NCBI RefSeq assembly: GCF_021026195.1
Contig: NZ_JAJNCT010000004.1
Coordinates: 54,111-118,110 of the forward strand
Source: Comamonas koreensis
GTDB lineage: Bacteria > Pseudomonadota > Gammaproteobacteria > Burkholderiales > Burkholderiaceae_C
Direction: 5' to 3'
Length of the DNA stretch: 64,000 bases
The notes under the pieces were generated by a model, which was not told the DNA's origin, ran no database searches, and saw nothing but the letters and a program-made list of their open reading frames with translations. Position 1 is the first letter of the stretch. Each line of letters opens with the position of its first letter. Of this stretch, positions 50,355 through 60,022 are shown piece after piece. The position numbers and the translations under genes were made by a program.

Positions 50355-50774
50355 TTACACCACCACGGTCAGGGTCTTGTCGATATTGCCGCGGGTGGCG
50401 TTGGAGTAAGGGCAGACCAGGTCGGCGTCATGCACCAGCTTTTCAGCGGCGGCCTTGTCCATGCCGGGCAGGTTGACCGTCAGGCGGGCCGCAATGCCGT
50501 AGGCGTTCGGGATGGGACCCAGGTCCACTTCGGCGTCGATCGACAGGCCATCGGGCAGTGCAAGCTTTTGCTTGCCGGCGACCGCCTTGATCGCGCCGAT
50601 GAAGCAGGCAGAGTAGCCTGCGGCAAACAGCTGCTCGGGGTTGGTGCCCTGGCCGCTGGTGCCGGGCGAGGACAGTTGCACGTCCAGGCGGCCATCATTG
50701 GTGCGCGATGCGCCGTCGCGGCCGCCGGTGGTGTGTGCTTGGGCGGTGTACAGAACTTTTTCGAGAGTAGCCAT
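50355..50774 (-). CDS. ohr: Organic hydroperoxide resistance protein Ohr
   Basis: A 139-residue thiol peroxidase of the Ohr/OsmC family that reduces organic hydroperoxides. The N-terminal MATLEKVLYTAQAHTTGG, the active-site cysteine in AGYSACFIGAIK and the resolving cysteine in LVCPYSNATRGN are all seen. The start ATG 50774 follows CAGGAG; upstream in-frame codons belong to the ohrR-ohr gap. It is 41 bases downstream of ohrR on the same strand and is expected to be induced by peroxides through OhrR. Confidence 0.97.
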   Translation of the reverse strand: MATLEKVLYTAQAHTTGGRDGASRTNDGRLDVQLSSPGTSGQGTNPEQLFAAGYSACFIGAIKAVAGKQKLALPDGLSIDAEVDLGPIPNAYGIAARLTVNLPGMDKAAAEKLVHDADLVCPYSNATRGNIDKTLTVVV

Positions 50775-50815
50775 GGTGAACTCCTGGTCAACGGTGGGAC
50801 AAAAAAACTGCTTCT

Positions 50816-51286
50816 TCAAGAAGCGGCGGGCAGCGGCGCGGCCAATCGGCTGCGCAGCTGTTGGATCTGTTGGGTCAAGGCCTGCAACTCCTGTAAGCTG
50901 CATTGGCTGCGCTCCAGCACACAGGCGGGAACGGCGGCTGCTTGCTCGCGCAGTTGCCGGCCGGCTTCTGTCAGGTGCACACGCACGCGGCGCTCATCGT
51001 CGCTGTCACGCTGGCGCTGCAGCCAACCTGCTGTCTGCATGCGCTTGAGCAGTGGCGTCAAGGTACCCGAATCCAGGTACAGACGCTCGCCCAGCTCGGA
51101 GACCATGCAGCCATCGCCCTCCCACAGTACCAAGAGCACCAGGTACTGCGGGTAGGTCAAACCCAATGGTTCGAGCAAGGGCTTGTACAGCTTGGTCATC
51201 GCCAGCGAGCTGGAGTACAGCGCAAAACACAGCTGCTGGTCGAGCAGCAGCGCGTTGTGGGCAGTGGCAGGGTTGGCGTTGGGCAT
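50816..51286 (-). CDS. ohrR: Peroxide-sensing MarR-family repressor OhrR
   Basis: A 156-residue MarR-type repressor that releases DNA when its reactive cysteine is oxidised. That cysteine is in LLDQQLCFALYSSSLAM near residue 20. The winged HTH has MVSELGERLYLDSGTLTPLL and QRQRDSDDERRVRV. Its start is ATG 51286: the longer option at 51307 would place the start codon inside the palindromic operator. A -10-like GATAAT (51299-51294) ends only seven bases before ATG 51286, so the message is probably leaderless or nearly so. It should repress itself and ohr. Confidence 0.95.
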   Translation of the reverse strand: MPNANPATAHNALLLDQQLCFALYSSSLAMTKLYKPLLEPLGLTYPQYLVLLVLWEGDGCMVSELGERLYLDSGTLTPLLKRMQTAGWLQRQRDSDDERRVRVHLTEAGRQLREQAAAVPACVLERSQCSLQELQALTQQIQQLRSRLAAPLPAAS

Positions 51287-51302
51287 GGGTTGAATTATCG
51301 TG

Positions 51303-51332
51303 CTCAATTAAATTGTGCACAACTTAATTGAG
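51303..51332. promoter_or_regulatory. OhrR operator overlapping the ohrR promoter
   Basis: A 30-bp inverted repeat with one mismatched pair. Its left half contains the perfect CAATTAAATTG (51305-51315) and its right half CAACTTAATTG (51320-51330), both matching the OhrR box CAATTnAATTG; GTGCAC is at the centre. It covers the presumed -35 (TTGTGC) and spacer of the ohrR promoter, suited to repression. Confidence 0.85.
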
Positions 51333-51445
51333 AAAACACCTGCAGGCAACAGGGTGTTTGCGCAGGGCCGGTGCATGGGCCCTGGCTTCGTCTTAAAGGC
51401 AGGCAGCCCGCGCCGCAGATGGCGGCTGGGTTGCGCCCCGTCCAT

Positions 51446-52249
51446 TCAATATGCGGTCTGCACCACCTGGCCGCTGCTGTCCTTGAACTTGGCAGCCACC
51501 GCATCGGCAGCGGTGCGCAGCAGGATCAGGTCCATCGAGACGGCGACAAACTGCGCGCCCAGTGCCAGGCATTCGCGGGCGCGGGCTTCGTCCACCATCA
51601 GGATGCCGGGGGCCTTGCCGGCCGCGCGGATGCGGGTGATGGCGTCATCGATCGCGGCATTGACCACCGGGTGGCGCGGCTGGCCGGGGTAGCCCATGCT
51701 GGCCGACAGGTCGGCAGGACCGATGAAGATGCCGTCCACCCCATCGACGGCGGCGATGGTCTCGATCTGGTCCAGCGCCTGCGCAGTTTCCACCTGCACC
51801 AGCAGGCACAGCTCCTTGTCGGCATCGTCCACATACTGCATGTCGCGGCCAAAGTTGCTGGCGCGCATCGAGCCGCCCATGCCGCGAATGCCCTTGGGCG
51901 CATAGCGCATGGCCTGCACGGCGGCGCGGGCTTCGTCGGCGTTCTGCACAAAGGGGATCAGCAGCGTTTGGGCGCCAATGTCCAGGTAGCGCTTGATGAG
52001 TACCGGGTCGTTCCAGGCCGGGCGCACCACGGTGCTGGTGGGGCGGGGCTGCAGCGCAGCTTCTACCGCCTGCAGCTGCTGCAGCACCTGGGGTACATCG
52101 TTGGGCGAATGCTCGGTGTCGAGCATGATCCAGTCGTAGCCGCTGCCGGCCAGCAGCTCGGTGATGTAGGGCGAGGGAAAGGCCGACCACAGGCCGATCT
52201 GCGCCTGGCCGGCGGCCATGGCTTTTTTGAAGAGGTTGGGGGTTGGCAT
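51446..52249 (-). CDS. HpcH/HpaI family aldolase
   Basis: A 267-residue class II pyruvate aldolase of the HpaI type, which cleaves 4-hydroxy-2-oxo acids to pyruvate and an aldehyde with a divalent metal. Motifs seen are QIGLWSAFPSPYITELLAGSG, the DTEHSPND turn, RPAWNDPVLIKRYLDIGAQT, the metal-ligand region LLVQVETAQALDQIE, and GPADLSASMGYPGQP. The substrate is unknown; no aromatic meta-cleavage genes are near. It is preceded by a small-protein gene on the same strand. Confidence 0.92.
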   Translation of the reverse strand: MPTPNLFKKAMAAGQAQIGLWSAFPSPYITELLAGSGYDWIMLDTEHSPNDVPQVLQQLQAVEAALQPRPTSTVVRPAWNDPVLIKRYLDIGAQTLLIPFVQNADEARAAVQAMRYAPKGIRGMGGSMRASNFGRDMQYVDDADKELCLLVQVETAQALDQIETIAAVDGVDGIFIGPADLSASMGYPGQPRHPVVNAAIDDAITRIRAAGKAPGILMVDEARARECLALGAQFVAVSMDLILLRTAADAVAAKFKDSSGQVVQTAY

Positions 52250-52282
52250 GCTTGTCTCTGTTGTGTGTGGTGAGGGGTTTGC

Positions 52283-52657
52283 TCAGGGCAGGAGGTGCAT
52301 CTCGTCGTTGCCCATTCGCGTGCGGCAGCTGCCGGCCAGGGTGTGCCATTCGCTGGCGCCCAGGTCCAACGCCTGCTGGTCCGCCATGGCCGTCACGCTG
52401 CGGCAGATGGGCTTGAAATGCCTGGCGGCCACCGTGTCGCGCCCATAGCGCTGGTAGTAGCGCCTCAGGTGCAGATCGGCGGCGGGTACCCGGGCGGCCA
52501 CATAGGCCAGGTAGTCGCGGTAGAGCGCATCGACCGGCGCGTCTTCCAGCTGCTGCTTCCAGATGCGAAAGCCGGCCAGGCAGGCCACCAGGGCCAGCAC
52601 CAGCGCGGCCACAGGCAGGGCCTTTTTCCAGATCGGGGTGCTGCGTGGCGCGGGCAT
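52283..52657 (-). CDS. Small membrane-anchored hypothetical protein
   Basis: A 124-residue protein with one N-terminal membrane segment (ALPVAALVLALVACLAGF) and a soluble domain with two arginine-rich stretches (LHLRRYYQRYGRD) and two cysteines (PICRSV, GSCRTR) that may bond in the periplasm. I do not recognise the family. It is a plausible gene because of its position (36 bases after the 3-hydroxyacyl-CoA dehydrogenase gene and 33 before the aldolase gene on the same strand) and composition. Confidence 0.6.
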   Translation of the reverse strand: MPAPRSTPIWKKALPVAALVLALVACLAGFRIWKQQLEDAPVDALYRDYLAYVAARVPAADLHLRRYYQRYGRDTVAARHFKPICRSVTAMADQQALDLGASEWHTLAGSCRTRMGNDEMHLLP

Positions 52658-52693
52658 GGGGCAGGGGTCGCTGGGCAGCGCAGGCGCCCGCGC

Positions 52694-53545
52694 TCAGGCG
52701 TAGCTGTAGACGCCCTTGCCGGTCTTGCGGCCCAGCTGGCCGGCGGCGACCATTTCCTTGAGCAGCGGGCAGGGGCGGTATTTGCTGTCGCCAAAGTCTT
52801 TCAGGTAGACCTCCATCACGGCCAGGCAGACATCCAGACCAATCATGTCGGCCAGCGCCAGCGGGCCAATCGGGTGGCTGCAGCCCAGCTTCATGCCGTC
52901 ATCGATGTCCTGGGCAGAGGCAATGCCTTCGGCTAGCACATAGAAGGCCTCGTTGATCATCGGCACCAGAATGCGGTTGACGACAAAGCCGGGCGAGTTC
53001 TTTACGCTGATCGGCGATTTGCCCAGGCTCTCGGCCAGTGCCTTGACGGCGTCATGCGTGGCGTCGCTGGTCTGCAGGCCACGGATCACTTCGACCAGCG
53101 CCATCATCGGCACCGGGTTGAAGAAGTGCATGCCGATGAACTTGTCGGCGCGCTTGGTGGCAGCAGCCAGCTGGGTGATCGAGATCGACGAGGTGTTCGA
53201 TGCCAGCAGCACCGAAGGGTCCAGCAGCGCATCGACCTGCTGCAGGATCTTGAGCTTGAGCTCGTAGTTCTCGGTGGCCGCCTCGATCACCAGCTGGGCC
53301 TTCTGCAGGTCTTCATAGCGGGTGCTGCCGTGGATGCGGCCCAGTGCGGCGGTCTTGTCGGCTTCGCTGATCTTTTCCTTCTTGATCAGGCGGTCCAGGC
53401 TGCTGCCCACCGTCGCCAAGCCCTTTTGCACGGCCGCCTCCGAAATGTCCACCATCACCACATTCAGCCCGGCCACCGCGCAGGTCTGCGCAATGCCGTT
53501 GCCCATGGTGCCTGCACCAATTACGCCTACGGTCTGGATCGTCAT
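52694..53545 (-). CDS. 3-hydroxybutyryl-CoA dehydrogenase family protein
   Basis: A 283-residue NAD-dependent 3-hydroxyacyl-CoA dehydrogenase. The Rossmann motif is [13 protein letters not shown] (residues 7-19), and the active-site segments are [29 protein letters not shown] (catalytic histidine and the following glutamate/asparagine) and [18 protein letters not shown]. It would act in butyrate/PHB or fatty-acid metabolism. AAGGAAG precedes the ATG at 53545. The in-frame open sequence to 53737 has no such site and is not coding. Confidence 0.95.
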   Translation of the reverse strand: MTIQTVGVIGAGTMGNGIAQTCAVAGLNVVMVDISEAAVQKGLATVGSSLDRLIKKEKISEADKTAALGRIHGSTRYEDLQKAQLVIEAATENYELKLKILQQVDALLDPSVLLASNTSSISITQLAAATKRADKFIGMHFFNPVPMMALVEVIRGLQTSDATHDAVKALAESLGKSPISVKNSPGFVVNRILVPMINEAFYVLAEGIASAQDIDDGMKLGCSHPIGPLALADMIGLDVCLAVMEVYLKDFGDSKYRPCPLLKEMVAAGQLGRKTGKGVYSYA

Positions 53546-53745
53546 CTGTCTTCCTTGGGTCCTGTTGCTGGGAGAGGGGCTGGCCTGCATCCGCCCTGCA
53601 GTGCCTATCGGCAAGCCCGGTGCCAAGATCATAGCGGCAGGTGCTGCACCGCCGCACAAACTGGGCGACAGAGCGCGGGGATAGGCGAGGGTTCTAAAAT
53701 GCCCCCCATCGCTGCGCCGCAGCCCCTTTGTAGACACGACCTGAT

Positions 53746-54975
53746 ATGACCACCTTCGGCACCCCGCTCACCAAGAACGCAACCAAAGTCATGCTGCTGG
53801 GCAGCGGCGAGCTGGGCAAGGAAGTGCTGATTGCCCTGCAGCGCCTGGGCGTGGAGACGGTGGCGGTGGACCGCTATGACAATGCGCCCGGCCAGCAGGT
53901 GGCGCACCATGCCCGCACCATCACGATGAGCGACCCGGCCCAGCTGACGGCGCTGATCGAGGCAGAAAAGCCCGACATGGTGGTGCCCGAGATCGAAGCC
54001 ATTGCCACGCCCGCGCTGCAGGCGCTGGAGGCCGCAGGCACCGTGCGCGTGGTGCCCACCGCCCGCGCCACCCGTTTGACGATGGACCGCGAAGGCATCC
54101 GCCGCCTGGCGGCCGAGACCCTGGGCCTGCCCACCAGCCCCTACCAGTTCTGCGACAGCCTGGCAGAGCTGCAGGCGGCCATCGATGGCGGCATTGGCTA
54201 CCCCTGCGTGGTCAAGCCGGTGATGAGCAGTTCGGGCAAGGGCCAGAGCAAGATCGACGGCCCGGCCGATGTGGAAAAGGCCTGGAACTATGCGATGGAA
54301 GGCGGCCGGGTGCAGGGCGGCCGCATCATCGTTGAAGGCTTTATCGACTTTGACTACGAAATCACCCTGCTGACCGTGCGCGCCAAGAATGCCGCCGGCC
54401 AGATCGAAACCCATTTCTGCGAGCCCATCGGCCATGTGCAGGTGCAGGGCGACTATGTGGAAAGCTGGCAGCCGGCCCGCATGGCGCCCGGCGCGCTGAC
54501 CCTGGCGCAGGACATTGCCCGCGCCATCACCAGCGACCTGGGCACCGGACTGAACGGCGAGCCCGCCGGCCTGGGCCTGTTTGGCGTGGAGCTGTTCGTC
54601 AAGGGCGACCAGGTCTGGTTCAGCGAAGTGAGCCCCCGCCCGCATGACACCGGCATGGTGACCATGATCACCCAGTGGCAAAACGAGTTCGAGCTGCATG
54701 CCCGCGCCATTCTGGGCCTGCCGGTAGACACCAGCCTCAAGACCGCCGGCGCCAGCGCCGTGATCTACGGTGGTGTGGATGCCCAGGGCATTGTGTTTGA
54801 TGGTGTCGATGCCGCTCTGCAGATCCCCGGCACTGAAGTGCGCCTGTTTGGCAAGCCCGAGAGCTTTAGCCGCCGCCGCATGGGCGTGGCACTGGCCCGC
54901 GCGGCCGATACCGATGCAGCACGCGACAACGCCAAAAAGGCGGCGGCGCTGGTCAAGCCCCGCGTGGCGGAGTAA
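53746..54975 (+). CDS. purT: Formate-dependent phosphoribosylglycinamide formyltransferase
   Basis: A 409-residue ATP-grasp enzyme of purine synthesis that formylates GAR with formate and ATP. The N-terminal [21 protein letters not shown], the [18 protein letters not shown]-grasp loop, [19 protein letters not shown] and [18 protein letters not shown] are the signatures. Formate from formamidase (fmdA, this window) could feed it, though this link is speculative. It is followed by a bidirectional terminator and is divergent from the dehydrogenase gene. Confidence 0.97.
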   Translation: MTTFGTPLTKNATKVMLLGSGELGKEVLIALQRLGVETVAVDRYDNAPGQQVAHHARTITMSDPAQLTALIEAEKPDMVVPEIEAIATPALQALEAAGTVRVVPTARATRLTMDREGIRRLAAETLGLPTSPYQFCDSLAELQAAIDGGIGYPCVVKPVMSSSGKGQSKIDGPADVEKAWNYAMEGGRVQGGRIIVEGFIDFDYEITLLTVRAKNAAGQIETHFCEPIGHVQVQGDYVESWQPARMAPGALTLAQDIARAITSDLGTGLNGEPAGLGLFGVELFVKGDQVWFSEVSPRPHDTGMVTMITQWQNEFELHARAILGLPVDTSLKTAGASAVIYGGVDAQGIVFDGVDAALQIPGTEVRLFGKPESFSRRRMGVALARAADTDAARDNAKKAAALVKPRVAE

Positions 54976-55020
54976 ACGGTTGCTGAGCGACTGCTCAGCA
55001 GCGCGTTAGATTTATCCGAT

Positions 55021-55065
55021 AAAAAAGCATCTGGCTGCCCTTGAGAAGGGCGTCCAGATGCTTTT
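55021..55065. terminator. Bidirectional terminator after purT
   Basis: AAAAGCATCTGG and CCAGATGCTTTT form a 12-bp stem enclosing a second hairpin (GCCC/GGGC), with A and T tracts at the ends. The two genes on either side converge. Confidence 0.9.
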
Positions 55066-55093
55066 GTTTGGGGCGTGCTTGGTGCGGTGTTTT

Positions 55094-56800
55094 TTAGTTG
55101 GACTGGCAGCTGTAGCTGTCGGCCAGGTTCACATCACCACTGCCCTTGTAGCGCGGCCAGGTCGGGTACTCGCACAGCGGCCGGGTGCGGCCCGGCACAC
55201 CCGAGGTGTCGCTGACCACCTGGGCGCCAGGGGCGGTGCCAGCAGTCACCCACTGGTCCAGCGCCTTGAGCGAATCCCAGTTGGCATTGAAGGCGGTGCT
55301 GGCCGCATGGCCGTAGCCGGGCACTTCGTAGTAACGGGCAAAGCTCTTGACCGCAGGGGCGCCCATGGTCTGCTCCAGGCGCTGCCAGTACTGCGCGGTG
55401 GCGCGGGTGCTGACGAGCACATCGGCCGTGCCATGGGCCATCAGCAGCTTGCCGCCGCGCTTGTTGAAGGCGGAGAGGTCGGTGCTGTTGATGTCTTGCA
55501 GCTTGGTGAGCTGGTTGATGCGGTCGCTCCAGGCGCCGGGGTTTTGCGGGTCCAGCGACAGCGCATCAAAGTTGGCATCGCGGGTCACAAAGTAGCGCAC
55601 CCACTGGTCCCAGAACACCGCCCAGTAGGGCGCGGTGAGCGGCGCGGGGCTGGCCGGGGCGGTGGTGTTCATCGCCAGCAGGTTGACCGTGGGCTGCAGC
55701 GGGCTGCTGCCTTCCTCACCCAGCTCCGAGCCCCAGACGTTGAAGCCCGGGTACTGCGTCTCGCCACTGCCCAGTGGTGCGCTGAAGCGGATTTCGCTGT
55801 TGTAGGTCTTGAGCGCGCTGATCATCGCATCGGACAGGCAACCTTCCTGGCTGGCGCCAGCGGTGCAGCGCAGCGGCTGGCCGCCTAAGGTGGCGGTAGC
55901 CGGGTCAAACTGGTTGTTGCAGGCGGCCACATTGCTGACCACGCCGTCCTGCACGCCGTCGAGCGCATCGCATTTCTCCAGCGCGGCCTGGCGCAGCAGC
56001 TTGCGCTGGCCCAGGCTGGGGTAGGCGCCCGGCTGGGCAAAGGCGCGGCTGATGCGGCCAAACTGCAGATCCAGGCTGGCGGCGTTCCAGGCGGGGTACC
56101 AGGCCACCACGCCATCCCAGTCGGACGGCCATTTCTGGGCCACGGCCAGTGCCTCGCGCCCGCCGGTGGAGCCGCCGATGAAGTAGCGCTTGTCCGGCTT
56201 TCTGCCGTAGAAGCGGGTCACCAACACATCGGCCACGTCGCTGACTTTCTTCAGCGCAGCGCCGGAGAAGTTGGCGACCGCTTCGTCATTCGTGCCAAAG
56301 CTGCCATCGCGGCTGCCGGCTGCCCCGGCCTGGTGGCCGGAGTCGCTGCCAAACACCGCATAGCCCTGGTTGAGCAGCGGGTAGGCGCCCTGGCTGGCGG
56401 GGGCGGCCGGGTAGGTGTAGAGGCTGGGCATCACGCCGTTGTAGCCGCCACCGCCCACCATCACCACCTTGCCGTTCCAGTCCTTGGGCAGCAGCAGGCC
56501 CATCTTGATGGCCGGGGCACCAGGGTCGACCGGCGCAATCGAGATATTGGCCCGTACCGAAGCGGGGGGCTGCGCGCCGGTGGCGGCGCTTGGCTTTTCG
56601 GTCGAGGTCACCGTGGCGCCGCTGGTGGGCAGGCCGATCTGGCTGGCCGCCACCTGCTGCTTGGCCAGCGCCAGGCTGGCCTCGTCAAAATTGAAGCTGT
56701 GCGAACCGCCGCTGCCGCAGGCGGACAGCGCAAGGACCGCGCTGGCGACCGCCGTCAGAGGGATAAGGCGCCGCAGGGGTGGGAGGATGGTTATGGTCAC
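55094..56800 (-). CDS. Tannase/feruloyl esterase family lipoprotein
   Basis: A 568-residue lipoprotein esterase. The lipobox LSACG follows an N-terminal signal (VASAVLALSACG). The alpha/beta hydrolase triad can be read: the serine in YFIGGSTGGREALA, the aspartate in LLMAHGTADVLVS, and the histidine in VPGYGHAAS. Two cysteine pairs (KCDALDGVQDG, PLRCTAG with EGCLSD) match the tannase family, where a disulfide joins the serine and histidine neighbourhoods. It probably hydrolyses aromatic esters at the cell surface. The substrate is unknown. Confidence 0.9.
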   Translation of the reverse strand: MTITILPPLRRLIPLTAVASAVLALSACGSGGSHSFNFDEASLALAKQQVAASQIGLPTSGATVTSTEKPSAATGAQPPASVRANISIAPVDPGAPAIKMGLLLPKDWNGKVVMVGGGGYNGVMPSLYTYPAAPASQGAYPLLNQGYAVFGSDSGHQAGAAGSRDGSFGTNDEAVANFSGAALKKVSDVADVLVTRFYGRKPDKRYFIGGSTGGREALAVAQKWPSDWDGVVAWYPAWNAASLDLQFGRISRAFAQPGAYPSLGQRKLLRQAALEKCDALDGVQDGVVSNVAACNNQFDPATATLGGQPLRCTAGASQEGCLSDAMISALKTYNSEIRFSAPLGSGETQYPGFNVWGSELGEEGSSPLQPTVNLLAMNTTAPASPAPLTAPYWAVFWDQWVRYFVTRDANFDALSLDPQNPGAWSDRINQLTKLQDINSTDLSAFNKRGGKLLMAHGTADVLVSTRATAQYWQRLEQTMGAPAVKSFARYYEVPGYGHAASTAFNANWDSLKALDQWVTAGTAPGAQVVSDTSGVPGRTRPLCEYPTWPRYKGSGDVNLADSYSCQSN

Positions 56801-56917
56801 TGTGTCTCCTGGTTGTTATGGTGCGGGCGCAAAGGCTTCTTTACGGCCCGCCGACCATTGTGGAAGTGAGGCGCACAGTTATCCACAGGGTTTGCAGTTA
56901 GGTAGTTCCCCATAAGT

Positions 56918-56943
56918 AAAAAAGCCAGCACGCTGGTGCTGGC
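56918..56943 (-). terminator. Terminator of amn
   Basis: On the minus strand GCCAGCAC and GTGCTGGC form an 8-bp stem with a 4-base loop, followed by TTTTTT. A DnaA-box-like TTATCCACA (56879-56887) lies nearby. Confidence 0.88.
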
Positions 56944-56973
56944 ATTGGAGTAGGGGCGCTGCCGATGCGGCTT

Positions 56974-58458
56974 TTACTGGAAGGCCACCTCGGCAAAGCT
57001 GCGCAGCTTGCGGCTGTGCAAGCGGTCCACACCGCCTTCGCGCAGGATGTTGACCGCCCGCATGCCGATGCGCAAATGCTGGTCCACCCGCTCGCGGTAG
57101 AAGTGGTTGGCCATGCCGGGCAGCTTGATCTCGCCGTGCAGCGGCTTGTCGCTCACGCACAGCAGGGTGCCGTAGGGCACGCGGAAGCGGAAGCCATTGG
57201 CGGCAATGGTGGCGCTCTCCATGTCCAGCGCCACGGCCCGGCTCTGGCTGAAGCGGCGCTGGGGCGTGTTGTCGGGCAGCAGCTCCCAGTTGCGGTTGTC
57301 GGTGCTGGCCACGGTGCCCGTGCGCATGAAGCGCTTGAGGTCGTCCTCGGGCACCTGGGTGACATCGGCCACCGCCTGCTGCAGCGCGACCTGGATCTCG
57401 GCCAGCGCAGGGATGGGCACCCACAGCGGCAGCTCTTCGTCCAGCACATGGTCCTCGCGCACGTAGGCGTGGGCCAGCACATAGTCGCCCAACTGCTGGC
57501 TGTTGCGCAGGCCGGCGCAGTGGCCCAGCATCATCCAGGCATGGGGGCGCAGCACGGCAATGTGGTCGGTGATGGTCTTGGCATTGGCCGGGCCCACGCC
57601 AATGTTGACCATGGTGGTGCCCGACTGGTCGGCGCGCACCAGATGGTAGGCGGGCATCTGCGGCAGGCGCGGTGGCGGGCTGCCCAGCGCATCCACGGCC
57701 TCGGGCGCCAGGCCCTGGCGGCGGGTGACCACATTGCCCGGCTCGATAAAGGCGATGTATTCGCTGTCGGGGTTGGCCATTTCGGCGCGGCCCAGGCGGA
57801 TGAACTCGTCAATATAGAACTGGTAGTTGGTGAACAGCACAAAGTTCTGGAACCACTCGGGCAGGGTGCCGGTGTAGTGGCGCAGGCGCTGGAGCGAGTA
57901 ATCCATGCGCGGCGCAGTGAACAGCGACAGTGGCTGCGCCTCGCCCGGCTTGGGCTCCCAGGTGCCGTTGGCGATGCCGTCGTCCATCGCATGCAGATCG
58001 GGCAGGTCAAACACATCGCGCATCAGCATGCGGCGCTCGGCGCTCAGCTGGCCTTCGATGTGGTCGTTGTCGGCAAACGAGAAATGGATCGGAATCGGCT
58101 GGCTGCTGGTGCCCACTTCCAGCTCCACATTGTGGTTCTCGATCAGCAGCCGGAACTGCTCGGCATAGTAGTTGGCAAACAGATCGGGGCGGGTCAGCGT
58201 GGTTTCGTAGTGGCCGGGGCCCTCGACAAAGCCATAAGCGAGCTTGCTGTCGGCCCGCGCCACGGTGCGCGTGTGCAGGCGCACAAAGGGGTAGCAGGCG
58301 CGGTAGGGGGCAGATGGGGTCTCGCCCGCCACAAAGCGTTGCATGGCCTGGCGCAGGAATCCGATCTGTTCGGCGTAGATGGCCTGCACCTGCGCCAGCG
58401 CGGATTGAGCCGTGCGGTGGCTGGTCGGTGCGGTAAAGGCAGGTTTGGTATAGGTCAT
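56974..58458 (-). CDS. amn: AMP nucleosidase
   Basis: A 494-residue enzyme that hydrolyses AMP to adenine and ribose 5-phosphate and so helps regulate the AMP pool. N-terminal Amn domain features are GHYETTLTRPDLFANYYAEQF and HFSFADNDHIEGQL; the C-terminal nucleoside phosphorylase-like domain has TTMVNIGVGPANAKTITDH, AWMMLGHCAGLRNSQQLGD and VALDMESATIAANGFRF. The start ATG 58458 (MTYTKPAFTAP) is preferred over an ATG 39 bases upstream for lack of conserved sequence there. It is divergent from dbpA. Confidence 0.95.
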   Translation of the reverse strand: MTYTKPAFTAPTSHRTAQSALAQVQAIYAEQIGFLRQAMQRFVAGETPSAPYRACYPFVRLHTRTVARADSKLAYGFVEGPGHYETTLTRPDLFANYYAEQFRLLIENHNVELEVGTSSQPIPIHFSFADNDHIEGQLSAERRMLMRDVFDLPDLHAMDDGIANGTWEPKPGEAQPLSLFTAPRMDYSLQRLRHYTGTLPEWFQNFVLFTNYQFYIDEFIRLGRAEMANPDSEYIAFIEPGNVVTRRQGLAPEAVDALGSPPPRLPQMPAYHLVRADQSGTTMVNIGVGPANAKTITDHIAVLRPHAWMMLGHCAGLRNSQQLGDYVLAHAYVREDHVLDEELPLWVPIPALAEIQVALQQAVADVTQVPEDDLKRFMRTGTVASTDNRNWELLPDNTPQRRFSQSRAVALDMESATIAANGFRFRVPYGTLLCVSDKPLHGEIKLPGMANHFYRERVDQHLRIGMRAVNILREGGVDRLHSRKLRSFAEVAFQ

Positions 58459-58591
58459 GCACCATTGTGCCTCTGCTTTGGGGCGGCGGCATGACAAATC
58501 GCCTGCCTGCAGCGCTGTGGACGAGGGCGGATTTCAGGGCTTCCCGCCGGGTGGTTGGCGGCCCCTGGCCCGGGCGCGGGATAATCGCGGC

Positions 58592-60001
58592 ATGAACGCA
58601 ACAAACACCCCCGCCAACGCAGCGGACGCCGCCTCCTTTAGCCAACTGCCGCTGGGCCAGACCATGCAGGCCAATCTGCAGCAACTGGGTTATACGCAGA
58701 TGACGGCCATCCAGGCGGCCAGCCTGCCCTTTGCGCTGCAAGGCAAGGATGTCATCGCCCAGGCCAGCACCGGCAGCGGCAAGACGGCCGCCTTTGGCCT
58801 GGCCCTGCTCGCCCGCCTGAACCCGCGCTGGTTTGCCGTGCAGTCGCTGGTGCTCTGCCCCACCCGTGAGCTGGCCGACCAGGTCGCCACCGAAATCCGC
58901 CGCCTGGCGCGCGCCGAAGAGAACATCAAGGTCGTCACCGTCTACGGCGGTGTGCCTTCGCGCAACCAGATTGCCAGCCTGGAGAACGGCGCCCACATCA
59001 TCGTCGGCACCCCGGGCCGGGTGATGGACCTGATGGAGCGCAACGTGATCGACCTGGCCGCCCTCAATACGCTGGTGCTGGATGAGGCCGATCGCATGCT
59101 CGACATGGGCTTTTATGGCGATATCGTCACCGTTGCGAGCCAGTGCCCGGCCGAGCGCCAGACCCTGCTGTTCTCGGCCACCTACCCCGAGGGCATTGCC
59201 CAGCTGGCCGAGCGCTTCATGCGCGACCCGCAGACCGTCAAGGTCGCCTCGCAGCACAGCGCGCACAAGATTGAGCAGCGCTGGTACGAGGTCAAGGAAT
59301 CCGAGCGCCTGCATGCCGTATCGCAGCTGCTGGCGCATTTCCGGCCCGAGTCGTCCATCGCTTTTTGCAATACCAAGCAGCAATGCCGCGACCTGGTCGA
59401 GGTGCTGCAGGCCCAGGGCGTGAGCGCTTTGGCGCTGTTTGGCGAGCTGGAGCAGCGCGAGCGTGACGAAGTGCTGGTGCAGTTTGCCAACCGCAGCTGC
59501 AGCGTGCTGGTGGCCACCGATGTGGCCGCGCGCGGGCTGGACATCGCCAACCTGGCCGCCGTCATCAATGTGGACACCACGCCCGATCCGGAAGTGCATA
59601 TCCACCGCATCGGCCGCACCGGCCGGGGTGATGCCGAAGGCCTGGCGCTGAGCCTGGCCAGCATGGACGAGATGGGCTCGGTCGGCAAGATCGAGGTGCT
59701 GCAGGGGCGCGAGTCGCAATGGCATCCGCTGAGCGAGCTGACCCCCGCATCCAGCCAGCCCATGGTGCCGGCGATGCGCACCATCCAGATCATCGGCGGG
59801 CGCAAGGAAAAGATCCGTGCCGGTGATGTGCTGGGCGCCATGACACGCGACTTTGGCTACGCCAAGGAGCAGATCGGCAAGATCAATGTGAACGACTTCT
59901 CGACCTATGTGGCCGTCAGCCGCGACATCGCCCACCAGGCGGTGGACCGCCTCAACAGCGGCCGGGTCAAGGGCAAGACCGTCAAGGCCCGCCTGCTGTA
60001 A
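58592..60001 (+). CDS. dbpA: ATP-dependent RNA helicase DbpA
   Basis: A 469-residue DEAD-box helicase for 50S ribosome assembly. Motifs are Q (GYTQMTAIQAASLPFALQGK), I (ASTGSGKT), Ia (PTRELADQ), II (DEADRMLDMGF), III (SAT), IV (SSIAFCNTKQQCRDL), V (VLVATDVAARGLDIAN) and VI (HRIGRTGRG). The C-terminal DbpA domain (RTIQIIGGRKEKIRAGDVLGA and INVNDFSTYVAV) binds 23S rRNA hairpin 92 in E. coli. The start ATG 58592 is without a strong ribosome-binding site. It is followed by a CDF gene 21 bases later. Confidence 0.96.
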   Translation: MNATNTPANAADAASFSQLPLGQTMQANLQQLGYTQMTAIQAASLPFALQGKDVIAQASTGSGKTAAFGLALLARLNPRWFAVQSLVLCPTRELADQVATEIRRLARAEENIKVVTVYGGVPSRNQIASLENGAHIIVGTPGRVMDLMERNVIDLAALNTLVLDEADRMLDMGFYGDIVTVASQCPAERQTLLFSATYPEGIAQLAERFMRDPQTVKVASQHSAHKIEQRWYEVKESERLHAVSQLLAHFRPESSIAFCNTKQQCRDLVEVLQAQGVSALALFGELEQRERDEVLVQFANRSCSVLVATDVAARGLDIANLAAVINVDTTPDPEVHIHRIGRTGRGDAEGLALSLASMDEMGSVGKIEVLQGRESQWHPLSELTPASSQPMVPAMRTIQIIGGRKEKIRAGDVLGAMTRDFGYAKEQIGKINVNDFSTYVAVSRDIAHQAVDRLNSGRVKGKTVKARLL

Positions 60002-60022
60002 ACCAGGCCACACCTCGCCGCC

